NCBI GenBank assembly: GCA_021825785.1
Contig: JAKAGP010000174.1
Location: 1 to 5,055 of the forward strand
DNA: 5,055 nucleotides
Direction: 5' to 3'
From: Nitrospirota bacterium
Lineage (GTDB): Bacteria; Nitrospirota; Thermodesulfovibrionia; Thermodesulfovibrionales; JdFR-88
Part shown: piece by piece, positions 1 to 4,917 of the stretch
Position numbering within the stretch: position 1 is the first letter of the stretch
Layout of the letters: the number at the start of each line of letters is the position of its first letter
Notes under the pieces: model-generated
Databases searched by the model: none
The model's input: the letters and a program-made list of their open reading frames with translations, nothing else
What the model was told of the DNA's origin: nothing
Position numbers and translations under genes: made by a program

Positions 1-430
1 TTATCCGCGGTTATCTAAAGCCAGCTACCAACAGACTTTAGTTTCCACTATTTTGGGGATAGGGTCAATCAACCCAACTATGTACCTTTGCACCGGCGCT
101 GCCGCAAATCGGCTTTGCCGGCCCAGCTCCATTCTGGACAAACACCCGTTAACGGAAATGTGAGACCAACGGCAAGCCGCGGATTTTAACCCACATTCCC
201 TCACACACTTTACACTTATCTATTTTTAGAGAACCACAAATCGATTAAGAGTCTGAAAGACCCTTGGCGGGGACAACCCGCATCCGTTTACCCATTTGTT
301 TGGCCCTCCAGGGTTTTTATCCAAACACAGGCTTTTATCTCAAAACATCATCTACAAACTCAAAAGGTTATCTAACCGTTAAGTGCCATTCATATGCCAC
401 CTCATTAAGGTGAGTTATATATGATCACCA
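1..430 (-). ncRNA. Possible second structured RNA, running off the left edge
   Basis: No credible gene lies here, but hairpins are dense. An 8-bp stem pairs 15-22 with 34-41 and has a U.G pair only if the minus strand is the RNA. A two-tier hairpin spans 93-121 (CCGGC/GCCGG outside, GCCG/CGGC inside). An 8-bp stem spans 247-265 with a G.U on the minus strand. A 5-bp GC hairpin spans 267-281, touching the previous one. At 298-326, GTTTGG/CCAAAC encloses CCC-TGGA-GGG with a 7-nt bulge. Smaller stems sit at 366-377 and 398-412. The motif GGTTATCTAA occurs on the plus strand at 9-18 and 366-375. The wobbles favour minus-strand transcription, perhaps from the promoter at 650-678. The boundaries are guesses and no known family is recognised. 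An untranslated tail of the 45-residue ORF is the alternative. Confidence 0.4.
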
Positions 431-433
431 TGG

Positions 434-460
434 TCCCGATTCGGGAAACCATTTCCCGAA
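434..460. promoter_or_regulatory. Overlapping palindromes after the 45-residue ORF
   Basis: TTCGGGAAA (440-448) and TTTCCCGAA (452-460) form a perfect 9-bp inverted repeat with a 3-nt centre. TCCCGA (434-439) and TCGGGA (441-446) form a second overlapping palindrome with a 1-nt centre. The 9-bp hairpin could end the upstream transcript, but no U-run follows it on the minus strand, so it is not a standard intrinsic terminator. The overlapping palindromes would also suit a protein-binding site. A TATAAC hexamer on the minus strand at 414-419 lies nearby, without a recognisable -35 box. Confidence 0.45.
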
Positions 461-472
461 CCAAAGCTCTTT

Positions 473-610
473 TTACCTCCGCCACGAAGCAATCCATTGC
501 ATTGCTGCAATAAGCCTCGCAGCATCCTTCAAGGATTTTTCCTCATCCCAGGGGAATGGTGGGACTACATTGTGGCTCTTACACACCTGCCGAAGCGTCT
601 TGATGTCCAT
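473..610 (-). CDS. Small hypothetical protein, 45 residues
   Basis: This short ORF starts MDIKTLRQVCK and ends IASWRR. It is supported by its upstream signals: GGAGG at 620-624, 9 nt before the ATG, and a sigma70-like promoter at 650-678. An ATG 5 nt further upstream (out of frame, closing after 16 codons) is too near the ribosome-binding site, so the later ATG is chosen. A Pro-rich turn (VVPPFPWDEEK, about residues 15-25) separates two potentially helical ends, and the C-terminal half (DAARLIAAMQWIASWRR) looks like an amphipathic, Trp-containing helix with a basic end. There is no signal peptide or metal motif. I do not recognise a family. It could be a small phage regulator or accessory protein, but nothing in the sequence shows which. 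Confidence 0.6.
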   Translation of the reverse strand: MDIKTLRQVCKSHNVVPPFPWDEEKSLKDAARLIAAMQWIASWRR

Positions 611-649
611 TTCATATATCCTCCGTTAAGAACTGACTTTTAAGGAGAA

Positions 650-678
650 ACCATAACAGCTTCTCCCCAATATGTCAA
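650..678 (-). promoter_or_regulatory. Sigma70-like promoter for the 45-residue ORF
   Basis: On the minus strand a perfect TTGACA (673-678) is followed after 17 nt by TATGGT (650-655), which has 4 of 6 consensus bases. The -35 box begins only 4 bp past the stop codon of the preceding gene. The spacer and -10 overlap a 6-bp inverted repeat (GGAGAA and TTCTCC, about 643-666), which may be an operator or a weak hairpin. Transcription would start near 643, giving a leader of about 30 nt to the ATG at 610. Confidence 0.6.
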
Positions 679-681
679 GCC

Positions 682-1236
682 TTAATTTGACCAGTCGTGT
701 TTGAGCATTTTGGTCAGTTGGCCTACATATTGAATATACTTCTTACCTTGCTCGGTCTTTTTTCCGCCATGATTAGCGGCCTCGGTTTGACAAATCCGAA
801 GCAAGGATAGAAGCGAATTTTTGTGGATAACCACCCATCGGTCCCCGTCGTCATCGGTTACTAGGGTTTCTCTCTTATTCCCAAACCAAAGATTGTAGCT
901 TAGGGAAGAGTGTTCAATCCGCATACGCTTAAAAGCTTCCCTTAACTCCCATACGTAAAAACTACCCAGATCCTCAGAAGAATGCTCGGCCGCAGCCTCC
1001 AACAAACAAGCGTGTAGAAGGAAATTGCAAGAAACTTCTTTGGCATCCTTATATCGGAAGCGAAATCCCAAAAGATTTGGAGGGACCACGCAATCGCCAT
1101 TCAAAGCCTTTTGAATCCATCCGCAAAGCTTACGGACCCTTGCTTCGTTTTTTATCTCAAACATGGGGACCAACTTAAAACCAAGAGTGGCCGCCATGAC
1201 AGAAACTTCATTAACCTTGGTAGTCTGAACTTGCAT
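682..1236 (-). CDS. Hypothetical protein, 184 residues (205 from an alternative start)
   Basis: The frame is open up to an ATG at 1299, which would give 205 residues, but I prefer the ATG at 1236 (MQVQTTKVNEV). It has GGAGG at 1241-1245, and the extra upstream codons run through an operator-like repeat (1257-1285), while the 1299 ATG has no good ribosome-binding site. The 184-residue product is soluble-looking, with no signal peptide or membrane segment. Visible stretches are a mixed N-terminal region (MAATLGFKLVPMFEI), a central helix-rich part (NFLLHACLLEAAAEHSSEDL, then YVWELREAFKRMRIEH), an acidic turn followed by a strand and helix (TDDDGDRWVVIHKNSLLSLL), and a basic tail (HGGKKTEQGKKYIQYV). 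No catalytic or metal-binding motif is evident and I recognise no family. It lies after the kinase pair but is separated by about 100 bp with its own regulatory-looking sequence, so it may be a separate unit. Confidence 0.8.
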   Translation of the reverse strand: MQVQTTKVNEVSVMAATLGFKLVPMFEIKNEARVRKLCGWIQKALNGDCVVPPNLLGFRFRYKDAKEVSCNFLLHACLLEAAAEHSSEDLGSFYVWELREAFKRMRIEHSSLSYNLWFGNKRETLVTDDDGDRWVVIHKNSLLSLLRICQTEAANHGGKKTEQGKKYIQYVGQLTKMLKHDWSN

Positions 1237-1256
1237 AAATCCTCCACAGAAGTTTA

Positions 1257-1285
1257 TGTGTCTATTTTGACACAATTTTGACACA
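1257..1285. promoter_or_regulatory. Three-half-site operator-like repeat
   Basis: On the plus strand TGTGTC (1257-1262) and GACACA (1269-1274) form a perfect inverted repeat with a 6-bp spacer. A third half-site GACACA follows at 1280-1285. The last two half-sites sit within a perfect 11-bp tandem repeat (TTTTGACACAA at 1265-1275 and 1276-1286). The element lies just upstream of the preferred start of the 184-residue gene, where a repressor would act. No convincing -35/-10 pair reading toward that gene was found. Confidence 0.45.
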
Positions 1286-1301
1286 ATTTGATTGCTCATT
1301 T

Positions 1302-1325
1302 CCAGGGACCAATCCTGATCCCCGG
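1302..1325 (-). other. RNA hairpin between the 73- and 184-residue genes
   Basis: Read on the minus strand, the 24 nt fold into a 10-bp stem with a GGAU loop. Two of the pairs are G.U wobbles, which become A/C mismatches on the plus strand, so it looks like a structure of the minus-strand transcript. It starts 12 nt after the stop of the 73-residue gene. There is no U-run after it, so it is not a canonical intrinsic terminator. It may protect the mRNA 3' end or mark a processing site. Confidence 0.45.
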
Positions 1326-1336
1326 CATATGAAAAA

Positions 1337-1558
1337 TCAAAACTCGAAAGTATGGTAAACTTCTACCCACGTACAATCCTGCTGTAGCAGGTTGCGGATG
1401 AATGGTGAAACTGTGATGCTCAAGTTATCCAAAGCTTCGAGAACTTTGGTCCCTTGCTGAAGACTTGGCCCCCGGATGAAAGAATCCCGAACCCAGGGAA
1501 TTTCATTCTTTTCGGACAGTCCCAGCTCTGAAAGCTGAACCACCAGAATCGTTTTCAT
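1337..1558 (-). CDS. Hypothetical protein, 73 residues, coupled to the kinase
   Basis: The ATG overlaps the stop of the upstream kinase in an ATGA arrangement (4-nt overlap at 1555-1558), typical of translationally coupled genes, so this start is well supported although there is only a weak ribosome-binding site (GAGAGG) inside the kinase end. The protein begins MKTILVVQLSELGL and ends VEVYHTFEF. The first residues read as a beta strand, and later segments (TKVLEALDNLSITVSPFIRNLL) alternate helix and strand. There is one cysteine, no metal motif, no signal peptide and no membrane segment. I do not recognise the family. The coupling suggests that it is made in fixed ratio with the kinase and may act with it, for example as a partner or modulator, but that is inference. 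Confidence 0.75.
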   Translation of the reverse strand: MKTILVVQLSELGLSEKNEIPWVRDSFIRGPSLQQGTKVLEALDNLSITVSPFIRNLLQQDCTWVEVYHTFEF

Positions 1559-2061
1559 ACCTTGTCAACCTCTCCCTTTTCGTTCACGTATCCAACCCCA
1601 CGATAATACTGAACCTCCCGGAAAGAACACTCCCAAAACTTCAGAGGCTTTTCCATTCGGCCAGCCATCCGGAGAATCGTCTCTCGGGGAACACCGTGAA
1701 CATTCCGACTTGCACAGACCTCCGGGTCAGCACAAATCCGCACCACTTCCACGGGATAGCCATGGACAAGCGCAACCGAGATATATGGATACATTTCCCA
1801 AAGGGAGAGATTGGTATTATCCACTACGATATCATTATACGTAGCTACGGCGAAGCCATCTCTGGTATTCAAACAGTCCAGGAAACTTCGGAAACAAGCT
1901 TCGTGAGCCTCACCAATCTCCGCCGGATTAAACTTGTATTCACCCGTTTTCGGATCCGTGAAGTAGTGGTCAGCAGAGCAAACCACAGCGTTGGGGTGAT
2001 TCTCCTTGATCCAGGTGGATTTCCCCGAACCCGGAAGTCCCTGCATGATGATGATTTTCAT
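1555..2061 (-). CDS. N4BP2L1-like P-loop kinase (AAA_33-type)
   Basis: A 168-residue P-loop NTPase. Walker A is GLPGSGKST at residues 8-16 (Lys14, Ser15). SADHYF at 29-34 follows the first helix and fits the family's acidic substrate-side motif. FNPAEIGEAHEACFR (44-58) carries the AH motif. IVVDNTN (78-84) is the Walker B-like strand, followed by WEMYPYI (88-94) and the GYPVEVVRI strand (101-109). RNVHGVPRETILRMAGRME (119-137) is the arginine-bearing lid. This order of motifs is that of NEDD4-binding protein 2-like 1 (N4BP2L1) and related phage and bacterial kinases of the polynucleotide-kinase/zeta-toxin clan. The likely reaction is ATP-dependent phosphate transfer; the substrate is unknown and a nucleic-acid 5' end is one option. 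Full length, cytoplasmic. GAGGTGG at 2066-2072 precedes the ATG, and the promoter at 2224-2252 leaves a leader of about 155 nt. It overlaps the 73-residue gene by 4 nt. Confidence 0.9.
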   Translation of the reverse strand: MKIIIMQGLPGSGKSTWIKENHPNAVVCSADHYFTDPKTGEYKFNPAEIGEAHEACFRSFLDCLNTRDGFAVATYNDIVVDNTNLSLWEMYPYISVALVHGYPVEVVRICADPEVCASRNVHGVPRETILRMAGRMEKPLKFWECSFREVQYYRGVGYVNEKGEVDKV

Positions 2062-2223
2062 CTAACCACCTCAGTTCTCTCAGTGAGTGAAATGTTTTGC
2101 AATCTGATATGGGGCCACAATCCCAGGAACACATCCGAGGGGGAGATATGTTCTCAGAATGGTCATTCGGCCCGCTGAAGATTATGGGCCCATGTCAAAC
2201 TGCAACGCAAGAAATAATAAGGA

Positions 2224-2252
2224 AGTATAAGCACGTCTACTGACGTTGTCAA
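2224..2252 (-). promoter_or_regulatory. Strong sigma70-like promoter with an operator in the spacer
   Basis: On the minus strand TTGACA (2247-2252, 6 of 6) is separated by exactly 17 nt from TATACT (2224-2229, 5 of 6). Inside the spacer ACGTC and GACGT form a perfect inverted repeat with a 4-bp centre (2233-2246). A dimeric regulator bound there would block RNA polymerase. Transcription would start near 2217 and read the kinase and the coupled 73-residue gene. The leader of about 155 nt contains a 10-bp palindrome ATGGGCCCAT (2184-2193). A second, weaker hexamer pair (TTGCGT, 18 nt, CATAAT) lies downstream in the leader. Confidence 0.8.
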
Positions 2253-2337
2253 GTAGGAAGGCAAGTTCAAGGATTAACTTTTAGGAACCAAGTTTGACGC
2301 CTAATTCCCAACCTGGCAAGCCTTGTCTGGCGAGGTT

Positions 2338-2589
2338 TTAGAACGGTCCTGTTTGCGTTTCGCAATTTTCCAGGATCAGAAACAGCCCTTCTTCAGTATA
2401 CGTGGGCCGGCTTATGTAGGAGCTATTGGTTTTGGCCCAGTCAAGAACCAAGTCCAGAACTTTTTGGGACGCCAAATCGGCATAGACATTATGGGCAATG
2501 GCACTATCCGGCCATGAGTGCCGCACACCCAAGTTTTTGGCCAGAATCGTGCCATGTGGCCCGCACCTGAATCTCCATAGGTCCGCCAT
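2338..2589 (-). CDS. Hypothetical protein, 83 residues
   Basis: The ORF begins MADLWRFRCGPHGTI and ends CETQTGPF. Its ATG has GAAAGG at 2599-2604, 9 nt upstream, a moderate ribosome-binding site. The N-terminus has a CGPHG turn (residues 9-13), but there is only one other cysteine (in NCET near the C-terminus), so a zinc site is not evident. The middle (AIAHNVYADLASQKVLDLVLDWAKT) looks like one or two helices and the C-terminal part (PTYTEEGLFLILENCET) like strands. There is no signal peptide or membrane segment. I recognise no family. It precedes the kinase promoter on the same strand and is separated from the 65-residue gene by about 114 bp that holds a weak promoter candidate. An open frame in the opposite direction over the same bases has no ribosome-binding site, so I take this strand as coding. 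Confidence 0.65.
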   Translation of the reverse strand: MADLWRFRCGPHGTILAKNLGVRHSWPDSAIAHNVYADLASQKVLDLVLDWAKTNSSYISRPTYTEEGLFLILENCETQTGPF

Positions 2590-2619
2590 GATTTTTAACC
2601 TTTCCGGCCTGGGGGCCGA

Positions 2620-2647
2620 AGTATCGTTTTTCTCGAAGAAAATCCAA
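2620..2647 (-). promoter_or_regulatory. Weak promoter candidate with a palindrome in its spacer
   Basis: On the minus strand TTGGAT (2642-2647, 3 of 6) is followed after 16 nt by GATACT (2620-2625, 4 of 6). A perfect 6-bp inverted repeat, TTTTCT and AGAAAA around CGA (2628-2642), fills the spacer, resembling the layout of the kinase promoter. A short GC-rich inverted repeat, CGGCC and GGCCG, follows at about 2605-2619. The promoter match is poor, but it lies in the right place to read the 83-residue gene. Confidence 0.25.
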
Positions 2648-2703
2648 ATCCGTCCTGGGTGAAATCAGGATTTTTCAGAGAAGGATTTTGTGATGCGCAG
2701 TAA

Positions 2704-2901
2704 TCAACTCAAACCTCTTCGGCGGTGAAACATCTCGGCCGATTCTTGGTTGAGGTATTCCGTCTTATCGTCGTTATAGGTCGGACACCTTTTCAGACAC
2801 GACGGACAAGTGGCAATGAATGTCAATGTATGGAAACCTTCACGATCCCCACATTGCGCCGACCCGTCAAACGGATCGGCAATATGGACTAGTTTCGCCA
2901 T
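2704..2901 (-). CDS. Small Cys/His protein, probable zinc binder, 65 residues
   Basis: The frame is open from an ATG at 2943, but the ATG at 2901 is chosen because AAGGAG (2911-2916) lies 9 nt before it. The product starts MAKLVHIADPFDG. His6, Cys17 (QCGD), and Cys32 and Cys35 (TCPSC) are spaced as in the small His-x(10)-Cys-Gly...Thr-Cys-Pro-x-Cys proteins common in phages, which suggests one structural zinc site. Cys39 is a spare ligand. The C-terminal third is polar and charged (NDDKTEYLNQESAEMFHRRR), with no membrane segment. Function is not known; such proteins often bind nucleic acid or partner proteins. It is the first gene after the terminator of the giant RNA, 100 bp beyond it, with no clear promoter of its own, so terminator read-through may supply its mRNA. 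Confidence 0.7.
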   Translation of the reverse strand: MAKLVHIADPFDGSAQCGDREGFHTLTFIATCPSCLKRCPTYNDDKTEYLNQESAEMFHRRRGLS

Positions 2902-2967
2902 GGCTTGTTTCTCCTTTTCAGGATTATTATGATTCCCACGCATCCACGGCCCCTAGGAATCGTTTTC

Positions 2968-3000
2968 ATCCAATCCCTGAGGTTGGATAGGTTAGAACCT
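2968..3000 (-). other. Hairpins between the giant RNA terminator and the 65-residue gene
   Basis: ATCCAA (2983-2988 on the minus strand) pairs with TTGGAT (2968-2973) around a CC/GG extension, giving an 8-bp stem with one bulged A and a TCAG loop. Just before it AGGTT and AACCT (2989-3000) form a 5-bp inverted repeat abutting the terminator U-run. These may protect or process a read-through transcript. Confidence 0.4.
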
Positions 3001-3021
3001 AAAAACCTCTCTAAGAGGCTT
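3001..3021 (-). terminator. Intrinsic terminator of the giant RNA
   Basis: On the minus strand AAGCCTCT (3021-3014), loop TAG, then AGAGGTTT (3010-3003) gives an 8-bp stem with one G.U pair, running into five consecutive U residues (3005-3001). It lies about 12 nt after the 20-bp helix that closes the last domain of the RNA, which is where a transcript end is expected. Confidence 0.75.
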
Positions 3022-3032
3022 CCAGACCCTCG

Positions 3033-3144
3033 CCTTGTTTAATCCTCATACACTTCCCCACACGAAGGGAACCAACCGAGCCAATCAACCCCCGGCCAAG
3101 TTAGCATACCACGATTTACTGGGATGTATAAGGACTAAACAAGG
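3033..3144 (-). other. 20-bp closing helix of the 3' domain
   Basis: On the minus strand CCTTGTTTAGTCCTTATACA (3144-3125) pairs over all 20 positions with 3052-3033. Two pairs are wobbles: G3135 with U3042 and U3130 with G3047. Both would be A/C mismatches in the plus-strand copy. Beyond an asymmetric internal loop, CCC (3123-3121) can continue pairing with the GGGG at 3056-3059. The helix encloses about 72 nt, including another possible small stem (TTCCC with GGGAA). It is the longest uninterrupted pairing seen in the window. Confidence 0.8.
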
Positions 3145-3972
3145 GGAACCATCCAATCCCTTTCAGGCCCGGATGGCTCAACCCTTTTAGATCCTCCCAT
3201 AGCTTCATACTCAGGCACCCTTGTTTTTGATCCTTATGTTGAATCCCGCAGAGAGATTCATCCAAAAGGTTTTATGAGGTGCCGTTTCCCCCTAACTCAA
3301 CCTTTCCCAGGCCGTTAGGTTCGGCATCCACTATGATTGGATCTCTTAGAGAATCTCACCTCCCCCGTATTTAACCCGGCTGGATTGAACTTGTCCAGTC
3401 TTACCTTGCCTCACCTTCTCAGGCGAAACTTAGGAACCCACGTTGTCATATTGACTTGTGGGCTGGGGAATCGGGAGATTCTCCGTTATGGCAGACACTT
3501 GGCCGTGAGTTGCTTGGCGCTCCCCGTCATAAGAACCACTCGGAACGATCCCAGGATGAATCCTAGAATGTCGGCCATATCTAAACCTGGATTCTCTACC
3601 CCGGTCCGATTCCTAAGAACCGAACCCTATCCCCGTCCAGAAGACGGGGCCTTGTCAACTAGGCATTTCCCCAGACACCCGTAAGAGTGTCCAAGAAACC
3701 TAGCAAGCTGTGGAGGTAGCCAATCCTGGTATCCCGAGGGTTGTCCCCCGTCGAGATATTTTGCCAGCCCCCTTGCGGGAGCCATGTTCCTTTCGGCTAC
3801 GGACCCAGCACGGCGCTATTTACCGTGCCTGCCATCTATCCCCATTTCCACCTTCCGTTAGGTTTCCCAGGGGTAGCTTTGCGGACTATTCCCACGATTC
3901 ATCAGCCCACTTGCCCCACGCCTTTCGGCTTTAGATTCTCCCCAGGATCAACCGAGGAGACTATTTCTAGGG

Positions 3973-3995
3973 CCGCTTGTCCTTTCGGAAAGCGG
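3973..3995 (-). other. GAAA-capped hairpin in the giant RNA
   Basis: The minus strand reads CCGCTT-TCC, GAAA, GGA, a bulged C, then AAGCGG: nine pairs with one bulge and a GNRA tetraloop. The plus-strand copy would carry a UUUC loop instead. Such loops commonly dock into receptors in large folded RNAs, which is known for the motif but only inferred here. Confidence 0.7.
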
Positions 3996-4516
3996 GTTGA
4001 CTACCGATCCCTTTGGGGGATTCTGAATAGTCCTTATTATCCGGCTTGCTTTGCCCTTATTTACTATCAATCCGCTTTCAGGATTGCCCCAGTTTGGATA
4101 AGCCGGGGAAGGGTCAAAACGGTCCCTTGGTTCGGGTGAGCCTGGAAGGCTTACCGAGGGGAGTTTATCTCCCCGAGGGTCCGGATCCAATCATGGGGAG
4201 GCTCGTTCCACCCGACGGCGGGCCATACACCTTGATTGGGCAGGCTTATTTGATTCGCCTGCTATTCGGATCACCAGGGGTTCAACCTCAGTGAGGAAAC
4301 CCCGACCCTTTCGGGCCCAGCACAGCTACCTTAACCTTTCCTCGGTTCTCCGTCAAGCTCTTTTTTGAGCCCCCTCGGATTCATTCATCCTTGGGTCGGC
4401 GAAGCCTGGTTAAGTCCAGGTAGCCCTACATTGGCGGCTATATGCCGCTTGCCCCGCCTTTCCAACGGGTCCGAGACTCTGTGTCCCGGCGACTTCCCGA
4501 ACCTAACTCAACCCTT

Positions 4517-4564
4517 TGAGCAACGCAAGCCCTTTTCTGATGAGCAACGCAAGCCCTTTTCTGA
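4517..4564 (-). repeat. Perfect 24-nt tandem duplication inside the giant RNA
   Basis: The 24 bases at 4517-4540 are repeated without change at 4541-4564. On the minus strand each unit contains AAAAGGGCTTGCGTTGC. The lack of any difference between the copies implies a recent slippage event, or selection for both copies. It falls between the 7-bp hairpin at 4580-4596 and the hairpins around 4405-4448, so it may be a tolerated insertion in a linker. Confidence 0.9.
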
Positions 4565-4572
4565 TTTTATTT

Positions 4573-4612
4573 CGGACTAGCAATCCTTTGGATTGCTCAG
4601 AGTCCTTCGGAC
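4573..4612 (-). other. Nested hairpins near the 5' third of the giant RNA
   Basis: On the minus strand GCAATCC-AAA-GGATTGC is a perfect 7-bp stem (4580-4596), and the flanking GGACT (4601-4605 region) and AGTCC (4574-4578 region) can close it with five more pairs. GTCC-GAA-GGAC (4602-4612) is an alternative that competes for the same bases, so the element may switch between two folds. Confidence 0.55.
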
Positions 4613-4682
4613 ATACCCCCAAAAACCTAGGGGAAAATCCAAATCCCTCCCGGGCCAAATCGCAACCCTCTGGGGTCGGCAG

Positions 4683-4742
4683 GGTGAGCCTTGATTGGCC
4701 AGGGATTGACCTCTGGCGGGCTATTGAGTCCCGGGCCTCACC
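4683..4742 (-). other. Stem-closed domain near the 5' end of the giant RNA
   Basis: GGTGAG (4742-4737 on the minus strand) pairs with CTCACC (4688-4683), and CC/GG extends it past a bulge. Inside, CCAG-A-GG and CC-CTGG form a 6-bp stem with a bulged A around a TCAAT loop. This shows that structured RNA extends at least to 4742. Confidence 0.5.
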
Positions 4743-4831
4743 TTAGCTTACCTTGGGCCTACCGGTCCCCTCCGGGTCCCTTGGCTCGGCTTCTCAGGCT
4801 TGACTCGGGATTCCCTTCCCCAGAAACCTTC

Positions 4832-4843
4832 CGTTGCGCAACG
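4832..4843. promoter_or_regulatory. 12-bp perfect palindrome at the upstream edge of the giant RNA
   Basis: CGTTGCGCAACG is fully self-complementary. It lies where the GC-rich structured region meets the AT-rich flank, next to TAGTTT (4845-4850) and AAACTA (4863-4868), a 6-bp inverted repeat with a 12-bp centre. It may be a regulator site near the RNA promoter or the first hairpin of the transcript. Confidence 0.4.
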
Positions 4844-4917
4844 TAGTTTATTTAACTATTGGAAACTATTAGGTTTTAATGAGAGAAGAAAGTGATTATG
4901 GGATAAGTAGAAAACGA

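Larger units (their letters stand above)
3001..4845 (-). ncRNA. Giant structured non-coding RNA, class not recognised
   Basis: About 1.85 kb without a credible gene: open frames are short, overlap one another and lack ribosome-binding sites. Hairpins are everywhere. Examples are 3603-3626 (10 bp, two G.U), 3631-3649 (7 bp), 3767-3782 (GCAA tetraloop), 3808-3828 (6 bp), 3973-3995 (9 bp, one bulge, GAAA tetraloop), 4158-4174 (6 bp), 4240-4262 (6 bp), 4277-4303 (6+4 bp) and 4580-4596 (7 bp). CCGAAAGG occurs four times on the minus strand. A 20-bp helix (3033-3052 with 3125-3144) precedes the terminator. Wobbles that become A/C mismatches on the plus strand, and GNRA loops, assign the RNA to the minus strand. 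Signatures of 16S/23S rRNA, tmRNA, RNase P and group II domain V were not found. Large ornate phage RNAs (GOLLD, ROOL) are the closest analogues in style. The 5' end is uncertain; a weak CATAAT (4895-4900) is the best -10 candidate. Confidence 0.75.

Noticed and set aside
31..212. Minus-strand frame of about 60 codons with cysteines (VRECGLKSAAC...)
   Set aside because: Only a GTG start without a ribosome-binding site, and it spans the two-tier hairpin at 93-121.
245..295. 16-codon ORF on the minus strand (starts MGKRMRVV) with GGAGG at a good distance
   Set aside because: The GGAGG lies in the loop and stem of the hairpin at 298-326, and two further hairpins cover the body and stop; structure explains it better than a gene.
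1696..2178. 160-codon frame on the plus strand
   Set aside because: It is antisense to the kinase, which has complete family motifs; there is no ribosome-binding site.
2323..2517. 64-codon frame on the plus strand
   Set aside because: It is antisense to the 83-residue ORF, which has a ribosome-binding site and lies on the strand of every other gene.
3337..4746. Several overlapping open frames of 70-130 codons on the plus strand, and one on the minus strand at 3948-4190
   Set aside because: They overlap one another in different frames, lack ribosome-binding sites, have Pro/Arg/Ser-rich low-complexity products, and cross the hairpins of the structured RNA.
3001..4845. Ribosomal RNA, tmRNA or group II intron as the identity of the large RNA
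   Set aside because: I read the minus strand for the universal 16S and 23S motifs, a tRNA-like tmRNA end with GGTTCGA, and a domain V hairpin, and found none. A divergent form cannot be fully excluded without a profile search.
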